The notes beneath the pieces are model-generated. The model made no database searches, was not told where the DNA came from, and saw only the letters and a program-made list of their open reading frames with translations. From the NCBI GenBank assembly GCA_030825115.1, contig JAPJQL010000014.1, forward strand, positions 1 to 64,000: a stretch of 64,000 nt of DNA, in the 5' to 3' direction. Numbering within the stretch: position 1 is the stretch's first letter; every line of letters starts with the position of its first letter. The DNA comes from Lachnospiraceae bacterium. GTDB taxonomy: Bacteria > Bacillota > Clostridia > Lachnospirales > Lachnospiraceae. The translations under genes were made by a program, and so were the position numbers. Shown here one piece after another: positions 51,101-60,507 of the stretch.

Positions 51101-52375
51101 ATGCAGAAAAACATGTCAGCTATGGCAACAGAACTTCCATCGAAAGGTTTTTTACAGGTCAACGTCGTCAACATCGAGAACAACTTCCCGATCAGGAATG
51201 CCACCGTCTCCATCGCCTACAAGGGAGAGCCGGACAATACAGTAGAAGAACTGACAACCAACAGTTCCGGGCAGACGGAAGATATCGAACTGGCCGCCCC
51301 GCCGCTGGAGTACAGCTTAGAGCCCGGCGACCTCCAGCCGTATTCGGAATACAACCTGACCATCTCCGCGCCCGGGTACAAAACCGAGGTGATATCCGGC
51401 ACTGAGATCCTTCCCGACGCCACCGCCATTCAGCCAGTGCGCTTAGAGCCGGTCGAAGATCCCATGCCTGTGGAGAACCCGATCGTGATTCCCGATCACA
51501 CTTTATACGGCAACTATCCTCCAAAAATCGCCGAGCCGGAGATTCAGCCGGTCAATGAACCGGGGGAGATCGTCCTCAGCCGGGTCGTCGTGCCGCAGAC
51601 TGTGGTCGTACACGACGGCGTTCCGTCCGACCCGACGGCGGCCAATTATTATGTACCGTACCGGGATTATATTAAAAATGTGGCTTCCAGCGAAATATAC
51701 GCCACATGGCCCCAGGCTACGATCACCGCCAACGTCCTCGCGATCATGAGCTTTACCCTGAACCGCGTCTATACAGAGCACTACCGGAACCGGGGATACG
51801 ACTTTACCATCACCTCATCCACCGCGTTTGACCACAAATGGATCTACGGGCGCAATATCTACGACAGCATTTCCGTGATCGTGGATGAGATTTTCGATAA
51901 CTATCTGTCACGTCCTGATGTCAAGCAGCCCATCCTCACCCAGTACTGCGACGGCAGGCAGGTCCAGTGCCTGCACCGCGGCTGGATGACCCAGTGGGGT
52001 TCCTGCAGCCTTGGGGAGCGGGGATACAGCCCGATTGAAATCCTGCGCCATTATTATGGGGACAGCATGTATATCAACACCGCAGAACAGATTTCCGGGA
52101 TTCCCGCCTCCTGGCCCGGCTACGATCTGACGATCGGCTCCAGCGGTCAGAAAGTTCAGCAGCTCCAGGAACAGCTTGACGCGGTCGCCACCGTCTACAC
52201 TGCCATCCCGCGGGTGACTCCCGATGGAATCTACGGTCCCGCTACGGCCGCAGCCGTTCGGGAGTTCCAGGACATCTTTGGCCTGCCGCAGACCGGGACG
52301 GTTGATTTTGCCACCTGGTATAAGATTTCGCATATTTATGTTGCGGTGTCCCGGATTGGAGAATTGAATCCGTAA
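51101..52375 (+). CDS. SpoIID/LytB-like and peptidoglycan-binding domain protein
   Basis: 424 residues. The N-terminal part (about 15-110) looks like a carboxypeptidase-regulatory or Ig-like fold (FLQVNVVNIENNFPIRNATV, then YNLTISAPGYKTEVISGTEI). The middle (about 180-330) has YRDYIKNVASSEIYATWP and CDGRQVQCLHRGWMTQWGS, recalling SpoIID-like domains. The C-terminus is a PG_binding_1 module (LTIGSSGQKVQQLQEQLD, then DGIYGPATAAAVREFQ). No signal peptide is visible. GGGGA precedes the ATG. It may act in spore or cell wall; role not established. Confidence 0.75.
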   Translation: MQKNMSAMATELPSKGFLQVNVVNIENNFPIRNATVSIAYKGEPDNTVEELTTNSSGQTEDIELAAPPLEYSLEPGDLQPYSEYNLTISAPGYKTEVISGTEILPDATAIQPVRLEPVEDPMPVENPIVIPDHTLYGNYPPKIAEPEIQPVNEPGEIVLSRVVVPQTVVVHDGVPSDPTAANYYVPYRDYIKNVASSEIYATWPQATITANVLAIMSFTLNRVYTEHYRNRGYDFTITSSTAFDHKWIYGRNIYDSISVIVDEIFDNYLSRPDVKQPILTQYCDGRQVQCLHRGWMTQWGSCSLGERGYSPIEILRHYYGDSMYINTAEQISGIPASWPGYDLTIGSSGQKVQQLQEQLDAVATVYTAIPRVTPDGIYGPATAAAVREFQDIFGLPQTGTVDFATWYKISHIYVAVSRIGELNP

Positions 52376-52408
52376 GATAATAGCTTGAAGATTTGACGGA
52401 GATACGCC

Positions 52409-52449
52409 AAAAAAGGGAGGGGACTGCCCCGTTGTCCCTTCCCTTTTTT
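52409..52449. terminator. bidirectional terminator
   Basis: AAAAAAGGGAGGGGAC / GTCCCTTCCCTTTTTT arms with a short GC-rich loop between the plus-strand peptidoglycan-binding gene and the minus-strand nrdD gene. Confidence 0.9.
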
Positions 52450-52484
52450 CGCTGTTTCCCGCCGGACTCTCTCAAGCCTTCGCG

Positions 52485-54860
52485 TTACAGCACCTGCTCC
52501 GTAAATCTCCTGATATTCGAAGCATTTACATATTTCTCAACCGTTCCGTCCTTTACGACCACCAGGGTCGGCGCCTGCATAATCCCAAACTGCTCGCTCA
52601 GCTCCGGATTTTCTTCCGCGTCAATCGTCTGGTATTCCACGTCCTTCAAAAACTCTTTTGCAATCTTGCAGTTCGGACAAGTCTTGGTTGTAAACAGATA
52701 AGTTCCCGCTGATGCCTGTGCGCTCTCCACTGCCGCGGCTGCCGCCTCCGCCACATGCGCTGCCGCCTTATGGCTCTTCTTCAGCACGGAATGGGCCACA
52801 TCGTAAGTGGTGCGGTTCTTGTATTCCTGGGATTTTCCTTCATTCCAGTTCTTTACCGGGCGGTAATAACCGGTGATCCGGCTGTAAATCTCTGCTTCCT
52901 GCCCGCAGATCGGACAGGTGTTATGCTCCCCAATCAGATACCCGTGCTCGCGGCAGATCGAATACGTCGGAGACAAGGTGTAGTACGGGAGTTTGTAGTT
53001 CTCTGCAATCGTGCGGATCAGCTTCGACGCCGACTTCCAGTCTGGCATCTTCTCCCCTAAAAATGCATGGAATACCGTTCCCGACGTGTACAGCGTCTGC
53101 AGCTCATCCTGAATATCCAAGGCCTCAAAGACATCTGCGGTATAGTCAACCGGCAGGTGGGAGCTGTTGGTGTAGTAAGGGGTATCTCCCTTGCAGCCTG
53201 CGGTCTTGATATCCGGGTAGCGTTTTACGTCGTGTTTTGCCAGCCGGTAGGTGGTGGACTCTGCCGGGGTCGCCTCCAGGTTATACAGATCGCCGTACTG
53301 CTCCTGGTAGACTACCAGACGGTCGCGCATATGGTTCAGCACTTCCTTTGTAAACTGCTGGGTCTCTTCATGAGTCATATCCTTGCCAAGCCACCTGGCA
53401 TTCAGACCGGCCTCATTCATCCCGATCAGACCGATCGTGGAGAAATGGTTGTTAAACGTGCCAAGATAGCGCTTGGTGTAGGGATACAGACCGCCGTCAA
53501 GCAGCTTGGTGATAACCTCCCGCTTTGCCTTTAAGGACCTTGCAGAGATATCCATCATATGGTCGAGTCTCTCGTAAAAATCCTCCACATCGGACGCCAG
53601 GTATGCAATCCGCGGCATATTGATCGTGACAACGCCTACAGAACCGGTGCTCTCGCCGGAGCCGAAGAATCCGCCTGTCTTTTTGCGGAGTTCACGCAGG
53701 TCAAGGCGCAGGCGGCAGCACATGCTCCGCACATCGCTTGGCTGCATATCGCTGTTGATATAGTTGGAGAAATACGGCGTGCCGTATTTTGCCGTCATCT
53801 CAAACAGCAGACGGTTGTTCTCCGTATCGGACCAGTCAAAGTCATTGGTGATGGAATAAGTCGGGATCGGGTACTGGAATCCGCGCCCGTTGGCATCGCC
53901 TTCGATCATCGTCTCGATGAACGCCTTGTTGACCATATCCATCTCTGCCTTACAGTCCTTGTACTTAAAGTCCATCTCTTTGCCGCCCACGATGGCCGGA
54001 AGCTCTGCCATGTCATTCGGCACGGTCCAGTCCAGGGTGATGTTGGAAAACGGCGCCTGGGTTCCCCAGCGGCTTGGTGTGTTGACGCCGTAGATAAAGG
54101 ATTCGATGCACTTCTTTACCTCGGAATAGCTTAAGTTGTCAACCTTGACAAACGGCGCCAGATAAGTATCAAAGGAGGAAAAGGCCTGGGCGCCTGCCCA
54201 CTCATTCTGCATGATCCCAAGGAAGTTTACCATCTGGTTGCACAAAACCGACAGATGCTTCGCCGGAGAGGATGTAATCTTTCCTGTGATGCCTCCAAGC
54301 CCTTCCATCAGAAGCTGCTTTAAGGACCAGCCTGCACAGTAGCCGGTCAGCATGGACAGATCGTGGATATGGATGTCCGCATTGCGGTGCGCCTCTGCAA
54401 TCTCATGGTCATAAATTTCAGAAAGCCAGTAGTTGGCCGTGATCGCGCCGGAGTTGCTGAGGATCAGTCCGCCTACCGAGTAGGTAACGGTGGAATTTTC
54501 CTTTACGCGCCAGTCTTCCACTTTTACATAGCTGTTCACCACATCCTTGTAGTCCAGGATCGTGGTCTTCATGTTGCGGATCTTCTCACGCTGTTTTCTA
54601 TATAAAATGTAAGCCTTTGCCACGTCGGTATAGCCGGTCTGCTCCAGCACGTGCTCCACGCTGTCCTGAATCTGCTCTACCGATACCCGCCCCTCTTCCA
54701 TCTTCCCCTGGAAGTCTGCGGTTACCCGCAGGGACAAAAGCTCCAGAATCTCATTGTTGTAATCCTTGTTCGTCGCCTTAAATGCCTTCTTGATCGCCTC
54801 TGTAATCTTATTTAAACTAAATTCCGCAATCTCCCCGTCACGTTTAATGACATTAATCAT
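52485..54860 (-). CDS. nrdD: class III ribonucleotide reductase with fused C-terminal redoxin domain
   Basis: 791-residue anaerobic ribonucleoside-triphosphate reductase. ATP cone at residues 1-95 (MINVIKRDGEIAEFSLNKITEAI), then the glycyl-radical barrel. Zinc site CREHG then CPICG near 636-652; the radical glycine is G664 in RITGYYRPV. After an alanine-rich linker, residues 717-791 are a glutaredoxin/thioredoxin-like domain with CPNC at 728-731 and QAPTLVV. The fusion suggests reduction by a thiol rather than formate. NrdR boxes lie upstream. No nrdG is adjacent, so it probably shares the activase encoded near the second copy. Confidence 0.95.
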   Translation of the reverse strand: MINVIKRDGEIAEFSLNKITEAIKKAFKATNKDYNNEILELLSLRVTADFQGKMEEGRVSVEQIQDSVEHVLEQTGYTDVAKAYILYRKQREKIRNMKTTILDYKDVVNSYVKVEDWRVKENSTVTYSVGGLILSNSGAITANYWLSEIYDHEIAEAHRNADIHIHDLSMLTGYCAGWSLKQLLMEGLGGITGKITSSPAKHLSVLCNQMVNFLGIMQNEWAGAQAFSSFDTYLAPFVKVDNLSYSEVKKCIESFIYGVNTPSRWGTQAPFSNITLDWTVPNDMAELPAIVGGKEMDFKYKDCKAEMDMVNKAFIETMIEGDANGRGFQYPIPTYSITNDFDWSDTENNRLLFEMTAKYGTPYFSNYINSDMQPSDVRSMCCRLRLDLRELRKKTGGFFGSGESTGSVGVVTINMPRIAYLASDVEDFYERLDHMMDISARSLKAKREVITKLLDGGLYPYTKRYLGTFNNHFSTIGLIGMNEAGLNARWLGKDMTHEETQQFTKEVLNHMRDRLVVYQEQYGDLYNLEATPAESTTYRLAKHDVKRYPDIKTAGCKGDTPYYTNSSHLPVDYTADVFEALDIQDELQTLYTSGTVFHAFLGEKMPDWKSASKLIRTIAENYKLPYYTLSPTYSICREHGYLIGEHNTCPICGQEAEIYSRITGYYRPVKNWNEGKSQEYKNRTTYDVAHSVLKKSHKAAAHVAEAAAAAVESAQASAGTYLFTTKTCPNCKIAKEFLKDVEYQTIDAEENPELSEQFGIMQAPTLVVVKDGTVEKYVNASNIRRFTEQVL

Positions 54861-54970
54861 GTTTTCCTTACTCCTTTCGACCGATACCCGATGCTGTAAT
54901 ATCCGCAAAGGCATATCATACCATTCTCCTGTATTTGATGAAATTTCCGTCCTCGGACGCTATGAACCCA

Positions 54971-54999
54971 ATTATAGCAGATGGCAAATGAAAACACAA
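54971..54999 (-). promoter_or_regulatory. nrdD promoter overlapping an NrdR box
   Basis: TTGTGT and TATAAT with 17-base spacing on the minus strand. The -35 is part of the proximal NrdR box, so NrdR binding would block RNA polymerase. Confidence 0.7.
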
Positions 55000-55039
55000 T
55001 ATCTAGTTTTGTCAAAATACAAGAACATAGATATTGTGT
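54994..55039. promoter_or_regulatory. pair of NrdR boxes
   Basis: ACACAATATCTAGTTT at 54994-55009 and AACATAGATATTGTGT at 55024-55039, each close to the NrdR consensus acaCwAtATaTwGtgt, with centres 30 bases apart (about three helical turns), the normal arrangement for the ATP/dATP-sensing repressor. Confidence 0.85.
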
Positions 55040-55097
55040 CTTATCACATTTTCTTATAACTAGTTGTCTGACGATTCGACAAACTTTACAGCGTTAT

Positions 55098-56345
55098 TTA
55101 GACCAGGCTTCCGAACAGTTCCGCCGGAACATACGCTTTTACAGCGATTCCGTCCTCCTGGTATTCTTCCGCGAGCAATTCCCCATATTTACGAATTGTC
55201 TGAATCTTGCCGGCCTCCTGATAAGGAAACAGTCGCTCCAGATATATTTTCTGACTTCTCAGGATTTTTTCCAGGGTATCTATAAGCTGCTCTAATCCGT
55301 CCCCGGTTTTTGCCGATATCCGAACCTGGTAATCAGAATGCAGGTCTCTCGGCAGCTCCTCGTCTTTTTTGATATCCACTTTATTAAAAACCGTCACAAA
55401 CGTCTTGTCCTGAACCCCCAGCTCCCGCAGCGTATCATAGACCACATGCATCTGCATATCCATCTGCGGGTTCGAGCAGTCCACCACATGGAGGATGATG
55501 TCGCTGTACTTCGCCTCCTCCAGCGTGCTCTTGAACGCCTCGATCAGATGATGGGGCAGCTTGCGGATAAATCCTACCGTGTCGGTCAGCATGATCTGCT
55601 GCCCGCTCTCAAGCTCCAGATTCCGCGTCGTCGGGTCCAGCGTTGCGAACAATTTGTCCTCTGCCAGGATCCCTGCTCCTGTCAGTTTGTTTAACAGCGT
55701 CGATTTTCCGGCATTGGTGTAGCCGACGATCGCCGCCACCGGGGTATGTGCCTTCTCCCGCTGCTTGCGGATCAGCTCCCTGTGCCGCTTGACATCCTCA
55801 AGCTCCGCCTTTAACTGGCTGATCCTGTCGTGGATCAGACGGCGGTCCATCTCCAGTTTTTTCTCACCCGGTCCTCTGGTCCCGATACCGCCGCCCAGAC
55901 GGGACAGGGAATTCCGCAGTCCTACCAGCCTTGCGGCCCGGTATTTGAGCTGGGCCAGCTCCACCTGGATCTTGCCCTCGCTGGTATTGGCATGTGACGC
56001 AAAGATATCCAGGATGACCATCGTGCGGTCCATCACCTTAATGTCAAGCGCATCTTCCAGATTCCGCAGCTGCGCCGGGGATAACTCATCGTCACAGACG
56101 ACGCCCGTCGCATTCAGCTCCCAAAGCCGCTCCTTTACCTCTTCGATCTTACCCTTTCCCAGATACGTCCCCGGATGGATCCGTTCCCGGTTCTGGATGA
56201 TCTTGTCTACGGTGACCGCTCCCGCCGTTCGCACCAGCTCCTCAAGCTCATCCACGGAAGCCGCCGTATCATCCTCGTCACTGGTGCTGACTGCAATCAG
56301 GATGACCCTCTCCTCAATCTCTTTCATTTCTTTTAATTCTGCCAT
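55098..56345 (-). CDS. hflX: ribosome-associated GTPase HflX
   Basis: 415-residue GTPase that splits stalled ribosomes. HflX N-terminal domain with GGGIGTRGPGE at 151-161, a coiled coil (to about residue 200), then the G domain: G1 GYTNAGKST at 208-216, G3 DTVGFI and G4 FNKVD. Full length. AGGAG precedes the ATG. Downstream of it, across an A+T-rich gap, is nrdD. Confidence 0.97.
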   Translation of the reverse strand: MAELKEMKEIEERVILIAVSTSDEDDTAASVDELEELVRTAGAVTVDKIIQNRERIHPGTYLGKGKIEEVKERLWELNATGVVCDDELSPAQLRNLEDALDIKVMDRTMVILDIFASHANTSEGKIQVELAQLKYRAARLVGLRNSLSRLGGGIGTRGPGEKKLEMDRRLIHDRISQLKAELEDVKRHRELIRKQREKAHTPVAAIVGYTNAGKSTLLNKLTGAGILAEDKLFATLDPTTRNLELESGQQIMLTDTVGFIRKLPHHLIEAFKSTLEEAKYSDIILHVVDCSNPQMDMQMHVVYDTLRELGVQDKTFVTVFNKVDIKKDEELPRDLHSDYQVRISAKTGDGLEQLIDTLEKILRSQKIYLERLFPYQEAGKIQTIRKYGELLAEEYQEDGIAVKAYVPAELFGSLV

Positions 56346-56360
56346 TTGTTCTCCTGTTTC

Positions 56361-57146
56361 TCACTGACTTTCACTACGGAAGCCGCCCTGACGCGTCTTC
56401 AAAAACAGAACCTCCCGGCTGACCTTTTCATCCGGTCCATACGTCTCCAGATAATCCTCAAACAACTCCAGGGCCTTTTTAAAGTCTCCCAGGTTCTCAT
56501 AGATGACAGCCTGGCTGTATGCGAGCTCCTGCATGGCCGGGTCGTCTGCCTGGCACGCCGCCATGCCTTTTTTGACATGTTCCAGCGCCTTGTCATATTC
56601 CTGGTTCTCAATGTCGCGGACCGCCATCCGGCTGTAAGCCAGCGCGTCTGCAAAGCCATAGGCCAGCGCCGCCTCATAATTCCCCAGCTCCAGCTGGCTG
56701 TAGCAGATCATCCGCCGGTAGCGCTCTTTTTCCCCGTCTTCCTTCATGAGAAGTTCAAATGTAGCCAGCGCCGCGCTGTAATCCTTCTGCTTATATTCTG
56801 CCTCTCCGCGGTAGGTCAATACTTCCGCTTCAAAACTTCCAATCTTTCCCTTAGAACCTTCCAGTATCTTATCAAATGCCGCAACTGCCTCCCCGTAGTT
56901 TCCGCCGTCCAGGTTGGCGACTCCTTCTTTCAGCAGCGTCTGCTGTGCCTTCCCCTTCTTGTAAGAGGAAACGCCAAAGAAAATGCCGCCTGCGATCAGG
57001 AGGATCAGCAGCGCCAAAATACCGAGGAGGATCCTGCGCTGCCTGCGCCTTCTTTTTCTCCTCGCCATCGCGCGGGCGCGGGCCTGGCGGTTTCCCGCCG
57101 GTCTGACTGCGCCGTTTCTTCTGTTGTACTCTTCCACGGGACCCAT
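56361..57146 (-). CDS. TPR-repeat membrane protein
   Basis: 261 residues: a very basic N-terminus (ARRKRRRRQRRIL), one membrane helix (LLGILALLILLIAGGIFFG) and three to five tetratricopeptide repeats outside (EGVANLDGGNYGEAVAAFDKI, AEYKQKDYSAALATFELLM and similar). The ATG overlaps the stop codon of the dUTPase gene (TGATG). Function unknown; TPR proteins usually scaffold protein complexes. Confidence 0.82.
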   Translation of the reverse strand: MGPVEEYNRRNGAVRPAGNRQARARAMARRKRRRRQRRILLGILALLILLIAGGIFFGVSSYKKGKAQQTLLKEGVANLDGGNYGEAVAAFDKILEGSKGKIGSFEAEVLTYRGEAEYKQKDYSAALATFELLMKEDGEKERYRRMICYSQLELGNYEAALAYGFADALAYSRMAVRDIENQEYDKALEHVKKGMAACQADDPAMQELAYSQAVIYENLGDFKKALELFEDYLETYGPDEKVSREVLFLKTRQGGFRSESQ

Positions 57147-57580
57147 CACTTTCTTCCGGTGCTTCCATGCCCGCCCCGGTCTTCATGTCCTAAACATGCC
57201 ACCTCTTCAAACACGATCGCCGGCTGATGTTCCATGATCCTGAACTGGCAGATCCGGTCTCCTTCATGGATCTTGGTATCCCGAAGGGCATAAGCCGGGA
57301 AAAACCACTGGTCATTATCCCCGCAGTAGCTCTCATCGATGATCCCCATGTGATTCGTCTGTATGATTCCAAAGTTTTTAAAGGTGCTGCTTCTTGGCAC
57401 CACATGGGCCTCATATCCCTGCGGCAGCTCCATCGCAACGCCCAGCGGGATCAGACGGAATTCCCCCGCCTTGAGTTCCACATCCTCGGCAGCCCGCATA
57501 TCGATCCAGTCAGACTTTCCGTCAATATACATCAGGCGTTCCATCTTATCTGTAAAATATTTGATTTTAATGTTCGGCAT
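57146..57580 (-). CDS. dut: dUTP diphosphatase
   Basis: 144-residue trimeric dUTPase. Motifs: IDMRAAEDVELKAGE, VVPRSSTFKNFGII with the uracil-site region, NHMGIIDESYCGDNDQWFF, and GDRICQFRI. The glycine-rich C-terminus (LGHEDRGGHGSTGRK) is the flexible arm that closes over the site, slightly variant. AAGGAG precedes the ATG. It makes dUMP and lies in the nucleotide-metabolism group with nrdG and nrdD. Confidence 0.93.
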   Translation of the reverse strand: MPNIKIKYFTDKMERLMYIDGKSDWIDMRAAEDVELKAGEFRLIPLGVAMELPQGYEAHVVPRSSTFKNFGIIQTNHMGIIDESYCGDNDQWFFPAYALRDTKIHEGDRICQFRIMEHQPAIVFEEVACLGHEDRGGHGSTGRK

Positions 57581-57668
57581 CTCTGTCTCCTTCTGTCGTG
57601 CATAAATTGGGGGATGCCGCCGGATATGGCACCGGAGCATCCCCGCTATCGTTCATTATACTTGGTTA

Positions 57669-58160
57669 TCAGGTATTATGCAAGACCATCTGACCGGTCA
57701 TCAGAGTCGGCTGCACTTCTATGACCCTCTGGTTCGAGCTTCCTTTCCAGTGCAGGCGGACATCTTTCTTCTCTGCCTGGAACTCCCCGTCTACCACCAC
57801 ATCCACTTTTTTAATATAAGGCAGATGGCAGATCTCCTCCCAGTCATACCCCGTATAAAGCCATATGGTCTTATGCGGGAACTTGTCACAGATTTCGTCG
57901 ATCAGCTTCCCTGTGTCTTCCCGGTTGTCCGGATGGAGCGGGTCGCCTCCGCTCAGGGTGATTCCCGAAATGTATGGTTTTTTCAACTCCTCAAACAGTT
58001 CTTCTTTTGCAGCCCCGTCAAACGGAAGCCCTCCCCGGATATCCCAGGTGATGGGGTTGTGGCATTCCTTACAGTTGTGGTTGCATCCTGCCACCCACAG
58101 AACAACCCGCAGTCCGTCCCCGTTGAGCATATCGTCTTTGGTAATGTTATGGTAACGCAT
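57669..58160 (-). CDS. nrdG: anaerobic ribonucleotide reductase activating protein
   Basis: 163-residue radical-SAM activase that generates the glycyl radical in NrdD. The cluster motif is VAGCNHNCKECHNP near residues 24-37, with the SAM-binding GGDP in LSGGDPLHP. It follows nrdD immediately and probably also serves the redoxin-fused NrdD about 3 kb away. Confidence 0.97.
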   Translation of the reverse strand: MRYHNITKDDMLNGDGLRVVLWVAGCNHNCKECHNPITWDIRGGLPFDGAAKEELFEELKKPYISGITLSGGDPLHPDNREDTGKLIDEICDKFPHKTIWLYTGYDWEEICHLPYIKKVDVVVDGEFQAEKKDVRLHWKGSSNQRVIEVQPTLMTGQMVLHNT

Positions 58161-58161
58161 A

Positions 58162-60294
58162 TTACATGGATTTCCTCTCTGCTATTTCTGCCATCTTTGC
58201 TTCATTGAGACGGGTATCGCCCTTCACTCTGGAGTAGGACAGATAACCGTTCATCCGCTCAATCTTGGTCAGGTTCTTACTTCCGCACACCGGACAGACG
58301 TCCATCTCAAGCTCCTGATGGCCGCAGTCGTCACAGTATGCGAGGGACAGGTTCACGCCCTCGTAAAAGCCCATGTCCATCGCACGGCGGACCAGCGTCT
58401 TGATCGCATCTTTATTGTAGTCGATCGGATATTTTACATACTGGATCTTGCCGCCGTTTGACAGCTCCCAGAAACGGTTTTCCAGGTTCTGCTTCTGGAT
58501 CGGGGTGATGTCCTCCGTCACATGGCAGTGGAAGCTGTTGCTGACATATTCCCGGTCGGAAACGCCTTCGATGATGCCATATTTTTTGCGGAACTGCGTC
58601 ACCTGCAGACCGCACAGGGATTCTGCCGGAGTTCCGTAGATGGCGTACAGGTTGCCGTCCTCTTCTTTGAACTCGTTGACCCGTTTGTTGATGTATTCCA
58701 GCACGTCCAGAGCAAACTGCCCGTCCTCCACCAGGGATTTCCCATTGTACAGCTGCTGCAGCTCATTAAACGCCGTAATGCCAAAGGAGGCCGTCGCCGT
58801 CTTTAATACCGGCTTGATCTTGTCATGAAGCCCCAGATGCCCGCCGTAAAAACCGCCCTCGCAGTAAGCGAGCGGATTGGTGGATGCGCGCATCTCCCCA
58901 AGGTATGCATAGGTGCGGATATGGATTTTCCGGATCAGTCCCAGATAATAGTCCAGAACCTCGTAAAAGTCCTGGCTCTCCTGTCTTGCCTTCGCCAGGA
59001 TCATCGGAAGGTGCAGGCTGACCACGCCGATATTGAACCGTCCCACAAACACCGGGAAGTCCTTATCGTCTGCCGGATACATGCCGCCCCGCTCGTACCA
59101 CGGAGATAAGAAGGCGCGGCAGCCCATCGGGCTGATGATCTTTCCGTACTGTTTGTACATGCTTGAAATGTAGCCCTTGCCCGTCAGGGAGAGCCAGTCC
59201 GGGTACATGGTTTTTGACGAGCACTCAATCCCCGCCTCAAACACATCCTCCAGGATTCCGCCCGGTCCGTGGAGCTTTTCATCATACAAAAATACAAGCT
59301 TGGGGAACAGCACCGGTTTCTTGCAGTTTTTCTTCCCCTGTCCGCCTTTTCTCACATTCAGCATCGTGATGGTCGCCATCTTTGCAAACCGGCTGGCCCC
59401 CGTCCCGGCCGTCATCGTGATAAACGGATAGTCTCCGCGGGAGGAGGATACGGAGTTGAACTTATACTCCCAGCCCTGGAAGCCCTGCTCCATATCACGC
59501 TGGACGTCCGCCCATGCCACTTCCTTAGCCTTTTCTTCTGTCAGGCCCAGGTTTTTATACTTGTCAATATATTTTTCATAGGATTTTTCCGCATACGGCG
59601 CAAGGATCTCCTCTACGCTCGGCACGGTAAATCCGCCGTACTGCTGGCTTGCCGCGCTGAGCACGATGTCGCCGATGACATCAAACGCTACATCCAGCGT
59701 CTTTGGTTCGTTGTACCAGAGGTTTCCCATCTCAAAACCGCCGGAGAGGACGCTCTGGACGTCAAATAAACAGCAGTTCATTGTATCGCGTCGGGCCGAC
59801 ATATCATGGATATAAATATACCCTTCCCGACACGCCTGAAGTTCCTCTACCGTCATAAAAAACTTCTGATACAGCGACTTATTCAGCTCATTAAAGATCA
59901 AACTCCGCTTCGTAGATACCAGCGCACTGTCCGTATTGCTGTTCTCCTTATCGCCGATGTACATGATAGACTGGCTCTTTTTATACACCTCGTCCAGCAT
60001 CTGTACAAAATCCTGCTTATAATTGCGGTAATCCCGATAGCTCTTTGCCACCTGCGGATTCACCTTTTCCAACGCTCCCTCTACCAGATTGTGCATCTGG
60101 GCGATCGGAATCTTGCCGGTTCCCAGCTCCTTCGCCTTTTCCTCCACAAACTGGCAGATAAAGTTGATCTCTGCCTGGGAGAATGTGATCATCGCGCGGT
60201 TTGCCGACTTGTTTACTGCAATGACTACTTTCTGGACATTAAAATCTTCCTGAGTGCCGTCTTTTTTTATGACCTTGATGTTGCTGCAGCTCAA
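58162..60294 (-). CDS. nrdD: class III ribonucleotide reductase, large subunit (second copy)
   Basis: 710-residue anaerobic reductase. ATP cone at residues 1-95 (IKVIKKDGTQEDFNVQKVVIAV), glycyl-radical barrel, zinc cysteines C654, C657, C667 and C670 (CDDCG and CPVCG), radical glycine G683 in RMNGYLS. No redoxin domain, so this is the ordinary form, usually formate-dependent. The start is TTG eight bases after AGGAGG. Followed by nrdG. The upstream region has only weak NrdR-box-like sequence (CACATATAGT). Confidence 0.97.
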   Translation of the reverse strand: MSCSNIKVIKKDGTQEDFNVQKVVIAVNKSANRAMITFSQAEINFICQFVEEKAKELGTGKIPIAQMHNLVEGALEKVNPQVAKSYRDYRNYKQDFVQMLDEVYKKSQSIMYIGDKENSNTDSALVSTKRSLIFNELNKSLYQKFFMTVEELQACREGYIYIHDMSARRDTMNCCLFDVQSVLSGGFEMGNLWYNEPKTLDVAFDVIGDIVLSAASQQYGGFTVPSVEEILAPYAEKSYEKYIDKYKNLGLTEEKAKEVAWADVQRDMEQGFQGWEYKFNSVSSSRGDYPFITMTAGTGASRFAKMATITMLNVRKGGQGKKNCKKPVLFPKLVFLYDEKLHGPGGILEDVFEAGIECSSKTMYPDWLSLTGKGYISSMYKQYGKIISPMGCRAFLSPWYERGGMYPADDKDFPVFVGRFNIGVVSLHLPMILAKARQESQDFYEVLDYYLGLIRKIHIRTYAYLGEMRASTNPLAYCEGGFYGGHLGLHDKIKPVLKTATASFGITAFNELQQLYNGKSLVEDGQFALDVLEYINKRVNEFKEEDGNLYAIYGTPAESLCGLQVTQFRKKYGIIEGVSDREYVSNSFHCHVTEDITPIQKQNLENRFWELSNGGKIQYVKYPIDYNKDAIKTLVRRAMDMGFYEGVNLSLAYCDDCGHQELEMDVCPVCGSKNLTKIERMNGYLSYSRVKGDTRLNEAKMAEIAERKSM

Positions 60295-60487
60295 TGATTA
60301 TCCCTCCTGATCTATCTTCTCTTCTATGGTCACAGCCGAGGAGATTGCACCACATATAGTACTCTCCTGTATCAATTCCCACATCATGTATGTTATACCT
60401 GATAAATGGTATCATGTTCTTACCGCGAAGTCAAGGGTCAGAATACCCAAATTCCAAAGATGAATATCCTATGTAAAAGAAAAGAGA

Positions 60488-60503
60488 CTGGCTTTGCAGC
60501 CAG
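60488..60503 (-). terminator. terminator after cytidylate-kinase-like gene
   Basis: CTGGCT / AGCCAG arms with a TTGC loop, followed on the minus strand by TCTCTTTTCTTTT. Confidence 0.7.
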
Positions 60504-60507
60504 CCCC

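Noticed and set aside
57669..60294. NrdR boxes upstream of the second nrdD
   Set aside because: Only a partial CACATATAGT-like match is present, without a properly spaced partner, so it was not listed as a feature.
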